From Combretum micranthum (lineage: Eukaryota; Streptophyta; Magnoliopsida; Myrtales; Combretaceae), in the NCBI GenBank assembly GCA_024138025.1, contig JAMXBD010004304.1, positions 1 to 64,000 of the forward strand: a stretch of DNA of 64,000 nucleotides, written 5' to 3'. Made by a program: the position numbers and the translations under genes. Each line of letters begins with the position of its first letter. Positions within the stretch are counted from its first letter, which is position 1. Shown here one piece after another: positions 34,900 through 46,405 of the stretch. The notes beneath the pieces are model-generated. The model was not told where the DNA came from and made no database searches. It saw only the letters and a list, made by a program, of their open reading frames with translations.

Positions 34900-36925
34900 T
34901 CCCCAATCAAAAGTGCATAAGCAAAGTGTGATACAAGTAAAAAATCCAATATAAAGGCACATCTTGAGTCAATAAGAGAGTATTTCTAGAGTCCACCACC
35001 TGTGTGATTCTAAATATGCGCAATGAGAATTATTAGAATGTTGATTCTTAAAGTGGAGTTGATCCTACTTTTTAGATACATAAAGTGTGATGGAATCAAA
35101 ACATTTTAATGTATCAACTTAGAGGTCATCAGATCTCTAAAGTTAAGTGTGCTTAATAATGAGCATTTCTGAGATTAATGACCTTCTCAAAAATAGCTCT
35201 ACCAAAGAGTAAGACCATGAAGTATATCAAATTAAAGCAAACAACACTTCAATATATAGAGCTTTTAGTCATTATAAGTTATATCCAAATGTAAATGGAT
35301 TTGTATTTGAAAATCTCAACTATACTATCATGCATTTTATTAATCGTGTTTGAAACTTGACCTATTTTATAAGTATGTTTCATGTTTGGGTCTATTAATT
35401 TATTGATTTAAAAATTAAATTAAATATATATCTTTTGTGCCTATCATCTTCATTTTGCTTAATGCTTATAAAAATTATTACATTGAAAAGTATACTATAC
35501 TTGCAAAACAACTTTCTATTTTTAAGATAATCATAGATATAATTTCAATAAAAACACTATTAATTTAAACTTTAAGTATTATATAACTAACCTAGACAAA
35601 AGTTTGTGAAAAGTGTATGTATTCATGATTCTACAACATTATGAGGCGATTCATTCAATGGAATGTGATTACATTAAAAAGGAATTGATACAAAAGAATT
35701 CACTAACTAAAAGTTGGAGGTATCAAAACCCATATGAATAAATAGGCATATCCTTGAAGTATCAAAATGTCCTTTATAAGAGAGATAATTTCTCCTAAAA
35801 GAAAAGAACTCATTAGACTAACAAGTAAAATAAATTTAAATAAGTGATGACACAATTCATCTATTGGATGAAAAGCCAAAAGAAAGTAATCAAAATAACA
35901 AGTACATAAAGATGAAAAGAAAAACTTATTCTACAATACTACTAACAAACTAATGTTTGTTAACCTCTAAAATTTTCAATTTGAACCAAATGTGTAGAGA
36001 AATGAACTTATGGTGGTGAGATTATGATACTGATAGTTAAAAAACAAATACAAACCAAGATCTAAAGTGGTAAACTACAAATATTAGTGGTTGACATGAT
36101 TGAAAAAAAAATACACATTAAGATCCAAAGTGGTAATCTGCAAATATTAATACTAGTAGTATTAGATTTACGAATTTACGGTGACAAGGAAAATGAAAAT
36201 GATTAAGTGATCAACCCCTTATGCCATGGTTTTTTAGGAGAGAAAGAGTATGTAGTATAGTGCTTAATTAAATAAAAACTTTCAACACATTCAATTTTAT
36301 TTTACAGAAAACATTGGTTGTTTTTCAAATAAGTTTGAAACTTAATAAATGAAGCCTAAATGGATGTTTATATACTTATGCTATACCATATTGTGCTTTT
36401 GGCATGCTCCAAAATTGATTTAGGCATAACATTCGTTATGTACACTAACCTATCACCAATGCTAAACACTTGCTACTGTTATTGACCTAATATACACAAG
36501 GTATAGACAATTAAACTAGTCAAAAGCACTACTTGTTGATAAAATATTTATAAAAAGCGAAAGTGTTCTTATACCATAAATCATATATTTAAATCGAGAT
36601 TCAATCTTGATACTTATGAAATTAGGGATGATTTTTTACTGTTTATAAACATGTATCAGAGAATGGCTTGCCTAAGTAAGACCTAGCTGATCAAAATAAC
36701 AAAAGAAAAAAAAACCTATCTCCTTTCCATTTTCCCTCAAAAGTTACACTCATGGCATTCAGTTATATGGCATAGTTACTCAAGTGTCACAAAGTAATAT
36801 GAAGGCGCATCAACAAACCACAATGAATATATGGGATGATTATAATAGACAACAAAACTACAAAGTTTTCAATAACACGATAATATTTTACTTATAACTA
36901 TAAACTCATCTTGTGATAATCAATT
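34900..36925. other. Non-coding stretch after the Gypsy LTR
   Basis: Where gag would be expected after the primer site, I find no gag-like text on the plus strand. The stretch is AT-rich with no ORF of note. Near 36050-36150 the phrase ACCAAGATC(T/C)AAAGTGGTAA is repeated at about 60-75 bp distance. Probably a heavily decayed element interior. Confidence 0.4.
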
Positions 36926-36929
36926 AAAG

Positions 36930-37282
36930 ATCATATATATTATTATAGTTTTATTATGATATTTATTATTTGATAATATTTATCGATATTAGCTTGTTCA
37001 TTTTCTAAAATTATTTTTTAAGTTCAAGATATGTTCTTTAGTTAGTGACATAATATTGCATTTTTAATTGTTTATACTTAATGGAGTATGGACTTTGTTT
37101 ATTTTGTTATGACTCTTATTATGCATTACTTGTTTAATGTATTTTGTTATTTGTTGGTGGGTCACTTTTATTCATTGATGACTTTTGTTGGTAGCTGATG
37201 TTTTTCCTTTTTTATCAAATTTATTGGTAGATGATTGACTTAGTAGTTTTGTGGAGGATTATAGATTATGGCTCTATATATT
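36930..37282 (+). mobile_element. hAT element copy 2, left part (split by LTR B)
   Basis: Aligns with 45060-45390 of the intact hAT copy: TTTATTATTTG, AGCTTGTTCATTTT, 'TTGTTTAATGTATTTTGT', TTGGTAG(A)TGATTGACTT and ATAGATTATG-like words in the same order. The left terminal repeat is missing. It continues at 40497 beyond the inserted LTR. Confidence 0.75.
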
Positions 37283-39357
37283 TGTAAAGACCCGACATGC
37301 TCAATTTTCAAATTAAGCACATCAAGTCCCCAACCACGTATAACTCTTATGAATTATACGTAAGGTTGTCTTAAAAGAAGGTGTTTATGTTGAACATTGC
37401 TATTCAATTTTAGATTGTGAAATCGTTTAATTAGATTTTTAGATAACTGGATTTAGCAGCGGAAAATCAAATTTTATAAAACAACTTATAAACTTCTACT
37501 CCCTACAGAGCAAACCAGTTTTCTAAGAAACTAACTTTATAAAAACACTTTATGATCTACTCTTAGGGGTAGATAACCATTTACAATCAATTGGGCATTA
37601 ACAAGCCCTTAAAAGAAAATACAATGTATAAAATATCCAGTCCTCTTACAAAACAAAACAAAAAAAGAAGAAACAAAATACAAGAAATGTCTCGATCCTA
37701 TCACATTTCACTCATCTCCCAAATCTTCAGAATCGCCCAAAACCCGGGACAAACATCATCACATCAATCATCATCACCATCACCATCCTCATCAACAACA
37801 ATAAGAAGAACAACAACATCAACAACCTCCACACCATCATCAATTTCATCAACATCGTCTTTATCAACAACAAAACCTAAAAAGAATAACAACAACAAGA
37901 ATGAGCCGAAGCCCAGTACACAGCAACACAATCACACACGGAGTGACACACGAGCTTAACTAAATGCAAATGCAACAATCACAAGTTATTATCTTTCTTT
38001 AAGGTAAACAAATCAACACGGGAGTATTCAAACTCCGGCAACAAGGATAGTGGGGGATCCTGAGTAACAACCTTGACGCTCAGGGGGTTGATATAAGCAG
38101 TTCGGATACTTATATCTCCTAGATAATTTTACAGAAAACACAATCTGAGCAGGGTGCCGCTCCCCGAACCGGATACCAATTCCATCCCAGGCTCACCCAA
38201 TCTGTAGGGGGCGCCCCTAGGCACTCATGCCACCCTGGGCAGGGATTGGATTTAACGACGTAAAACACAAATCAACACTCACAATTAATTTTCTTAATTT
38301 TTAATCATAAATGCCTATCCTAACACGCAAGTTACTGCGTACCTTGAATATGAATCCAAACATAGCTTCGGAAGGAAATTTCATAAGATAATCCAGAAGA
38401 TAAATCAGATATCCACCACTGTTAAGAAAAGAGCTCGTATAAGAAACTAAACTAAACTAATCATCCACTTTATATCAAACTTTTATTAATCCTATTTGAT
38501 CAGACACTAATGTGGAACCCCACTATGGCTGCGATAAATCGCCCCGCCAAAATATGGACAGTTCTCCTTTGTCTGTCAAAGAATTTCTTTTCACTTTAAT
38601 TATAGTTTCTTATCACAAAACATAGCATATATAAAGCATTCATACATAAAAGCATTTATATTCAAAGCAAATAAACATTTGAAACAACATATTCCCCATG
38701 TTATTCAAAGATCACCCTAACACATTCATTTAACTCTATTATTTGTTACTAACCCATTTTAGCTTAACCTTAGCCATTTAATTCAAAAGCCAAGCCAAGT
38801 GGATTAAGCTTAAGAAATCTAGTTCATTTTAGTTTAATTGAGTTCATTAAGTCAAACTCATTAGAATTAATCATTTAATCTAATTACTAAGCCAAAGTAA
38901 TTAAACTAACTCAATCTAATTTATTTTAACTCATTCAAGTCTATTTAATCAAGTTGAACTTAAGTTTGTTAACTAAGTTCATTTTATAACTAACTTCTAG
39001 ATTTAATCTAATTATTTGTTAAATCTATAAATCTACTTAACCCATGTTTAATTACATGAATTAATTCACTCAACACATCAAATATCACTTATCTATCTCA
39101 TTTTATCTCAAAAAGATCCATTTCCTAAGCAAAAACACATTTAACAAACAAAAACAAGTTTTTGACTTTGTTTTGAAAAGTGTTGCAGCTGGAAAGAATC
39201 AAAATTTAAGCATTGATAAGTTTCGAATTTGTAAAAACTCAAAACATGAAAATTGTAGATCTCTTTTTAAGCTTTCCAACGCAACTTGAATCACCTCAAT
39301 CGGAGGTCGGATGAAAAAGTTATGGCTAAAATACAAAGAGCTGCGAAACAGGGAAGT

Positions 39358-39480
39358 CTGCACGACCGGGTACACGGCCGTGTACCGAGGCCGTGTTGGG
39401 TAAAAAAAATGACCCGAGAGCAACTTTTAAGAATTTCAAGGCCTACACGACCATGTACACGGGTTGTGTACACTGGAGCA
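39358..39480. repeat. Palindromic GC-rich array of LTR copy B (CACGGCCGTG)
   Basis: ACACGGCCGTGTACC, GAGGCCGTGTTGG, ACACGACCATGTACACG and GGTTGTGTACACTGG follow one another. TACACGGCCGTGTA is a perfect 14-bp palindrome at about 39370. It lies where copy A has CGCCGG words and copies C and D have GGGCGTGAT words. Confidence 0.75.
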
Positions 39481-39899
39481 AAAAAATGACGAAATCCCCT
39501 GTTTTCAAAATGCATTTTACACTTCTTAAAATTCTTTAAACTCATTCCAAAGTTACTCTAAAGCTTGTTACATGATCATCCCATCATTCAAACAACACCA
39601 AACATCTCCAAAACTTCATCAACTCCAAATCACTATTCATCATCTTCTTCCTCCAACCAAACCCCAACTTCCATCAACCATTAAACCAACAAATACATAA
39701 ATAAACAGCACTCTCAACCCAATTCAACATCAATTCATCAATTAAAGAAATAAAACAACAAAGATAACAAGGAAATAACAACTTATCTTTTTAGAACACT
39801 TGTACACTTGAGCTTCCTTTACATTTCTAACTTGTTTTCCTTCATCTAGCTTCTCTCCTAGCTTTGATTATTCTTCTAAATAGCTTTAATCTTGAGATT

Positions 39900-40060
39900 T
39901 GTGGAAGAAATTTGAAGAAAAGAAAAGAAAAGAAGAAGAAAGGAAGAGGGAAAGGAAGCCATCGGTTGGGAAAAGGAAAAAAGGAAGAAAAGTGAAAGGA
40001 AGAGAGAGAGAGCAGGAGATGAAAAGGAAAAAGAAAAGATAAGATTTAATGAAAATTTTA
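39900..40060 (-). promoter_or_regulatory. Polypyrimidine tract (Y-patch-like) of LTR copy B
   Basis: A continuous purine tract on plus (pyrimidine on minus), equivalent to 42406-42531 in copy C and 48845-48975 in copy D. Its position in the first third of the LTR and TATA-like AT strings upstream on the minus strand suggest part of the LTR promoter or RNA leader. Confidence 0.45.
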
Positions 40061-40496
40061 TATTTTTCGAATAAGGTATAAGTTTAAAACTATCATCAAT
40101 ATCTATAGTTCCAGGAGTATTTAAAAGATAATTTTAGAACCGATAGGTTAGAAATTAAGGACTTAAAATAAGAACTTAATTTAGGAATCTATTTTGGATG
40201 AAAGATATTTAATTTGAGTTCGGGTTTAAGAACTGATATTTTTATTCAAGTAAATGAACTCAAATTTTACTGAGATTTAGGAATTAGTATTTTTGGTCTA
40301 AATTGAATGTTTAGGAATCCTCTAAACATTTTTAGAACATGTTTAGGGATTTGAGGAATTTTAAATCTCAAAACCAACTTAATTATTAGCTAATTAAATT
40401 AAGCCAACTTGTCTAATTATATCCTATAATTCATTTTATTCATTTAATCTATTTAAACTCAATTTCTAATCTAGGTAAAGATTTGGGGGTATTTCA

Positions 40497-40879
40497 GTAT
40501 TAATTAGTGAATATACTTTGTTGGTGAATGTCTAACTGGTGAGTGAATGATTTTCTCAAGGATCATGAATTATGAATTTGAAGGATTTATGAAATATTTT
40601 GTTGTAATTTACAATTTGCAATTTAAATTTTGCAGAGTAATTTGAATACTTAATATCCATACAAATGTAAAATACTAAACAAATTTCTTTTAGGTAGAAT
40701 TTTGATTTACTCGGTAGTTTGAACCGAACCAAACCAAACGTTATTTATGTGGTTTAGAAAATTTTTAATCTAAATCACACCATAATTTTATGGTTTAGTT
40801 TGAGATTAAAAAAATGAACCATAATTATGCTTTGGTTTGGTTCTAAAACCTAAACCAAATTGATCCATGTCCACCCTTA
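40497..40879 (+). mobile_element. hAT element copy 2, right part
   Basis: Continues the homology with 45385-45770 of the intact copy: TGTAATTTACAATTTG, AATACTTAATATCCATACAAATG, AACCGAACCAAACC and GGTTTGGTTC words. It ends TGTCCACCCTTA, matching the TGCCTACCCCTA terminal repeat with changes. Confidence 0.78.
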
Positions 40880-41775
40880 CCATCAGGTTTCATTGAGTCA
40901 TGCCATAGTCAAAAAAAAAAAAAAAAGGGAAAAAAAGCAAAAGAGAAGTGGAAAATATATATATAAGGAAAGAAAGTTTAAACTACTGTTCATGAGAATA
41001 GTAAAAAATTTTACCTATTTACAACATTTTTCTATTTATTGTTATTGATTATACAATCAATAAATACACTTAACCAAAGAAAAATTTTGTTTCTTGACAA
41101 TGCAATGTAGGACTTCTTTTTATCTTTCTAGGACTTGTTTGTGTCTTGAGTTATTTGTAATCCTACATTGCTAAGTTTATAACTAAAGATAGATATACTT
41201 ATGTACAAATAAATGCACATTTTGAACAATTTCTTTAACAAATGGGCTAAAGACTATTATTTTAGGCTTAATTTTATATTAAGTTAAAAATTTGTTATGG
41301 TTAATTTTAAGTTTTATTTTTTATTTTATCTTTATTTTATTTTTCTAGTTTTTATTCTATATTTTTTTAAAATATATACTTTTACAATTCTTTAATTTTT
41401 GTTTTAAAAAAAAGGCGATTCAGTAGGCCATAAACTAATCTCATGAACTAGCAAGCAGCTTTAAACCAACCCAACTTGCCTTGGTTCTAGGCCAACAAGA
41501 CCGAACTTGTGACTTAGTAAGTCCCGATCGATTCTAGCTCATGCTTATGTCTAACAGTAATGATATATTAGATTTGGTATCTAAATTCAAACCCTTTCTC
41601 ACTCCATTGTTATTATACTCTCGTACTTTTTTAAGTTATTATAGGTGATATTTCATCGGAAGAGATTTGATGGACTTGTAACAAAAAAAGACTCGTTAGT
41701 GGTGTGCTGAGAGTTTTTCATTAAAGCTACTCTGATACTTAAGTTAGTATGGGATCATGAGATAATCAAAAGAAG
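40880..41775. other. Non-coding stretch between hAT copy 2 and LTR C
   Basis: AT-rich. A GC-richer patch at 41410-41560 begins after an A-run and may be a SINE or repeat fragment. Shortly before LTR C, 'GCTACTCTGATACTTAAGTT' resembles retroelement text. No supported gene. Confidence 0.4.
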
Positions 41776-42405
41776 TAGAATGTAATATCCCAAGCCTTCA
41801 CCTAATTAAATTAGAAATAGTTTAATTGAACAATATAGGTAGTTAAGTTTAGACTTGGATTATAATTTAATTTAGAAATGTAAATTAAATAGTTTAAATA
41901 GTTCAAGTAAAACAAACTATGAATCATGAGTAGATAATTAGCATAATAAAATTAGTAAATAGATTAAGTTGAGATTTGAGATCTAATATTCTTTTCAAAA
42001 TTATCTATTTGTTTTACCTGTTTATTCTAATAAGAAATCAAATTTCAAAAATCTTTACCAAAATCTTGTTAGAACCCATTTTCATTAATTTCAAATCCTA
42101 AACCCTTAAACATTCAAATTAAATGTTTAGAAAACTCGTAAACCCTTAAAATTTGCTTTAACTTTCATTTCTTAAATCCCTATAATTTTTTAAATCAACT
42201 GTTTATTTAAAAATATCAGTTTTAAGCCCGAACTTAAATTAAATATAAGATTTTTATAAATTAAACTCCTAAGTTGGATTTTTTATTAAAAAGATTAATT
42301 TCTATAATACAGATTCTCACATTATTTTCTAATTAGTTTTAATATTTAAGATATTGATATAAAAGGTTTAAACCCAATACCTTATCCTAAAAATATCTTA
42401 ACCTT

Positions 42406-42531
42406 TATCCTTTTCTTTCTCCCTTTCTTCTCCTGCCTTCTTTCCATTTTCGGTTTCCTTCTCTTTTCGTTTTTCTTTTTCTTTCTTTTTCCTCTTCTCT
42501 TCTTCTCCTGCTTCTCCTCTTTCTCTCAAAA
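42406..42531 (+). promoter_or_regulatory. Polypyrimidine tract (Y-patch-like) of LTR copy C
   Basis: About 125 bases almost entirely C and T. Upstream, 'ATATAAAAGG' near 42358 is a good TATA-box candidate. Together they suggest the LTR core promoter and RNA start region. The equivalent tracts in copies B and D are in the same relative place. Confidence 0.5.
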
Positions 42532-43021
42532 ATTAACTCAACATCTTAATGTCAAGAAGATTAAAGAAGAGACTAGAGTAAGGAAACAAGATGGAAGATG
42601 AAGAATATGCATGAAGCTTCAATAATTAAGAAAGAAGTAGTAATGGAAATGAAGATCAATTAGTTTATGATTGATAAACAAGTAAGTTATGTTGTTTTTC
42701 TTCTTGTGATTGTTGTTATGGCATGAGAATGATAAGTAGATGCTAGAAATATGATATGTTTATAATAAAATATATAAACAAGTGATGTATGAACTTGTAT
42801 GGTTAAAACCTAAGTATATATGTATAGGTTATATAAATAATGATATAAACTAGAGAAATAAGATGTAATAACAAGTATATAAATGTTGTAAGTTATGGTT
42901 TTGAATGCTTGTATGTTGTTGTGGAGATGATGTAAGTTGAGTTTTGTGAATAAAACAACTAGACAAGAAGTTAAAATTATGTAAAAGAAACAAGAGAATT
43001 CATAGCAGCAGATAAGGGTCA

Positions 43022-43345
43022 ATCATGGAAGTAATTGAGGCCTTGGTAGGCTTGGGTTGGACGATTTTTCACAATCATGGGCGTGACTTTTGGACCAGTG
43101 GCTCTGTTTTAAATATTTTTATCAATCATAAGCGTGATCTAGCCCTTGTTAGCCTTGAATTATTTTTAAACTTTAAAATCTTCAATTCACGGGTATGATT
43201 TAAAGCATATTAAAAAAATTTTATCAATCACGGGCATAATCCATCCCTTAGTAGCCTCAGGTTGGTTAAAAATTTCAAATCCAAGAATCATAGGCATGAT
43301 TATGACTATGATAGGTAATCATGCCTTGGGCGTGATCCTTGAATC
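43022..43345. repeat. Word array of LTR copy C (AATCAYRGGCRTGAT)
   Basis: At least six copies of a 15-base near-palindromic word at about 43065, 43123, 43187, 43225, 43282 and 43317, separated by 35-65 bases of AT-rich filler. Several are followed by CCCTTRGTAGCCT or GTTGG words. The same words recur in copy D, reverse-complemented as that copy is. Confidence 0.75.
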
Positions 43346-43977
43346 CCAAGACCCAAATGATCTTAAATGTTAAAAATAACCTTAGAAATGGATAGAGCAT
43401 TTGAAGTAGGTAGAAATCGACTACTTATACGTGAAAATCTAAGTTAAAATGAGTTAATTATGGCCGTTTTAAGATTAAAACTCTATAACCAAGAAATCCA
43501 CCAAGAATTAGTTCTTTAAAATGAAAATTCAAATAAGACTAGATAAATGATATAGGAAATGATATATTAGTGCTTGAATAATTAGAAATGGGATTAAATG
43601 AATTAAGAGGTTTAGTAATTAATTTCATTTAATATGAAATTTAAGTATAAAATGAACTTACTTAATCAACTTAAGTTTAACTTAATGAATCTAAATGAGC
43701 TAAAATGAACTAGATTAATTAAGATCATATGAGATATAAGAAATAGACTTAATGAAATAGTTGGATATAACTTAGTAACTAGATTAATGGATTAAATCTA
43801 ATCAACTTGGCCCAGATTTAATAAACTTATGCTAAAGTAGACTAGGGCATAAGCTATGTTTAATATGAGCAATGTGTTGTTTCAAATGTTTATTAAGGAA
43901 AATGAAGGTTCTTGGAAATGAAAGACATGATGATGCTTTTGTAATAAATGTCTATAAACAAAGAGCACAGAAATAAT

Positions 43978-44035
43978 TTGACAGATAATGAAGAACTATC
44001 CGTATTTTGACAGATAATGAAGAACTATCCGTATT
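43978..44035. repeat. 29-bp tandem duplication private to LTR copy C
   Basis: TTGACAGATAATGAAGAACTATCCGTATT occurs twice without change, then TTGACAGAGCG starts a third. Copies B (about 38550-38590) and D (about 47700-47735) have one unit in reverse orientation. The perfect identity indicates a recent duplication. Confidence 0.9.
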
Positions 44036-44850
44036 TTGACAGAGCGATCTTCGCAGTCATTGCGGGGTTCTTACTTAGTATCTAATCAAATAGGATTATA
44101 AAATAAGTTTAATGTAAATGGATAATTAATTAAATTACTTATGTGAGTTTAATTCTTAAACAGATATATGGATAGTTAGTTTATCTTCTGAAATGGATTC
44201 TAATCTATCTTTATCTCTATGTGGATTTCATATATGTGAAAGTTACGTAGTAACTTGTATGTTGATTGCTAGGATAGGAATCTTAAAATAGATTAAAAAC
44301 GTAAAGACGACCTTTAAATTGAGTGATGCTTATGCTTGTGTCGTTGAATCCAGTCCAGGGAGATGTAACCTTATCTGGAGTTAGGCACAATAGTTTAGGT
44401 GCTTAGGCCACCCTCATCATGATGCATTGACATTTATAAGTGGCTCAGTAGGTAACTAATAGGGCAAACGATATCAGCGTAATGTCTATCTTGATTGGCG
44501 AGAAGTAACATAGTAAGGCTCATGTTTATGAGACCAGTTGAGCCTCATTATATTATGGATTGTAATAGGTAAAGAGTGTGTAATGGCTATAAACCTTAGA
44601 TGAGGCTATTTTCTTTTTTTTTCGATTAGATATAGGAGATGTAGGTATTCAAGCTGTCTGTATCAACCTCTTAAACAGTTGTTACTCAGGATCCCCAGAT
44701 TCCTAAAGGCTTGTTCTGTAGTGTGAGTGCTCTCATGATGCTTGATTTACTTTAAATGAAATATAATAACTTGTTGTTTGTTGCATTGCATTTAGTTAGG
44801 CTTGTGTGCTATTCTGTGTGTGTATGTGTTACAGTATACTAAGCTTCAGC

Positions 44851-45770
44851 TAGGGGTGGGCAAAAAAACCAATCGAACCAAACTAATCTGTAACCGAACC
44901 AATCCAAACTGAAAATATAGTTTTTTTCATGGTTTGGTTTGAAAATTTTCAAATTCGAACCAATCCGTAAATTTATAGTTTGGTTTGGTAGATAAACCAA
45001 ACCAATCCATAAAACCGAATCAAACCGTTTTAGAAAAATATAATAATATTTTACTATATGTTTATATGATTTCATTTGATATTTATTATTTGGTGAATAT
45101 TAATTAAAATCAACTTGTCATTTTTTAAATTTTTTTAAGCTCATGATATGTAATTTTTGTTGATGATGAACTATTGTTATTTTTTTAATAGCTTTTAACT
45201 TTGTAAAGTATGAAATTTATTTATTTAGTTATAAACCTTCATTATGTATTAATTGTTTAATATATTTTGTCAGGTGGTCATTTTGTTCATTGATGAATTT
45301 TGTTGATAGATTTTTATTTTAGCTAAATTATTGGTAGATAATTGACATGATGGTTATATTAAAAATCATAAATTATGACTTACTATGTATTGGTCAGTGA
45401 ATGTATTTTATTGGTGGATAATTGATTTTATAGAGAACTATAGATTAAAAGTATGATGAATTTATAAAATATTTTGTCGTGGTTTATAATATCAACTTTG
45501 TAAAATGATATAAATATTTAAGAATCTACACAAATGTAAAAAAACTAGAACTAGGAAAATTTTTAGTTAGAATTTTGATTTAAACCGTAATTCAAACTGA
45601 ACCAAACCTTTATTTAATGGTTTAAAAAATTTATAATCCAAACCAAACGTTACTTAATGGTTTGGTTTGGGATGGAGAAAAAAACAAACCATAAATTATG
45701 GTTGGTTTGTTTGGTTTGGTTTGGTTTGGTTTAGGAAAAATCCAATTAAAACTATCCGTGCCTACCCCTA
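44851..45770. mobile_element. Intact 920-bp non-autonomous hAT element nested in LTR C
   Basis: Terminal inverted repeats TAGGGGTGGGCA and TGCCTACCCCTA (11/12) and perfect 8-bp target duplications GCTTCAGC (44843-44850 and 45771-45778). Subterminal zones are dense in AACCAAACC on one side and GGTTTGGTT on the other, which fold on each other. The interior AT-rich part has no transposase. ORF 44839-45075 translates the repeat. Confidence 0.95.
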
Positions 45771-46405
45771 GCTTCAGCTCATTATTGTTGTTGTTGTCAT
45801 TTTCTAGGTGTTGTATTAATGATAGATGGTGATGAAGATGTTGATGTTGTTGAAGATGATGGTCTCGAGTTTTAGGTGATATTAGAAGAGTGAAGTAGGG
45901 TTGTGGAACTAATTGCATTTGTTTTTATTTTTGTTTGAAGAAATAAATTTATATTTTTGTAACTTGTAATATTCTTAAAGTCCCGATAGCGCCCATGTTC
46001 TGTAATTTAAAGTTTTAAAGCTTTGATCTACATCATATAAAGTATTGAGAATATTTGATAGTAGGGCTTCGTTTTTATGAAAATTGATCTACTATTAGAT
46101 AATGTTTTGTTTTTATAAAGATTGTTTTCCTTGTTAAATCCAGCGATTCCTCGAATACAATTATATGATTTTAAAAATTTAAAAATGACTAGTAAATATT
46201 CATGATAAACATACCGTTTTAAGGAAGCCTGTGCATATAATACTTAGGATGCTATATGTGGCATTACATAGAATCTACTTCGCTAATGTGAGATTCTATT
46301 AGATTTACTTAGATTTCGTTGCTCATCATTAAGCTCGCAAGCTTTATTTATAATATGATTATACCAAAGTTGGGGGCCCATGAAATATTTTTCTGTTATC
46401 TTCGT

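Larger units (their letters stand above)
37283..40496 (-). mobile_element. Long Tekay-like LTR, copy B (solo LTR, 3214 bp)
   Basis: Bounded by TGTAAAGACCC and GGGGGTATTTCA in plus sense, flanked by ATATT (37278-37282) and GTATT (40497-40501), a 4/5 target duplication. The undisturbed hAT copy has GTATT at the equivalent place. No PBS or coding region adjoins, so this is a solo LTR left by recombination between LTRs. ORF 37591-37959 is a Ser/Thr/Asn-rich reading of a (CAT/CAA)n microsatellite and not a gene. A GGGGCGCCCC palindrome lies near 38206-38215. Confidence 0.85.
41781..46268 (+). mobile_element. Long Tekay-like LTR, copy C (solo LTR with nested hAT)
   Basis: Begins TGTAATATCCC and ends GGCATTACA, flanked by perfect 5-bp duplications TAGAA (41776-41780 and 46269-46273), which proves the boundaries. 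Length is 4488 bp; without the nested 920-bp hAT and its 8-bp duplication it is 3560 bp. The plus orientation follows from the PBS next to copy A. It contains the polypyrimidine tract (42406-42531), GC-rich word array (43022-43345), tandem 29-mers (43978-44035) and the 'TGAGGCTATTTT' and 'ATCAACCTCTTAAACAG' blocks common to the family. No protein coding. Confidence 0.92.

Noticed and set aside
37591..37959. 122-codon Ser/Thr/Asn/Lys-rich ORF
   Set aside because: It reads through a CAT/CAA microsatellite inside LTR copy B. Equivalent places in copies C and D have the same microsatellite without an open frame.
43022..43345. CRISPR-like array
   Set aside because: Repeats are degenerate, irregularly spaced and lie inside a plant LTR.
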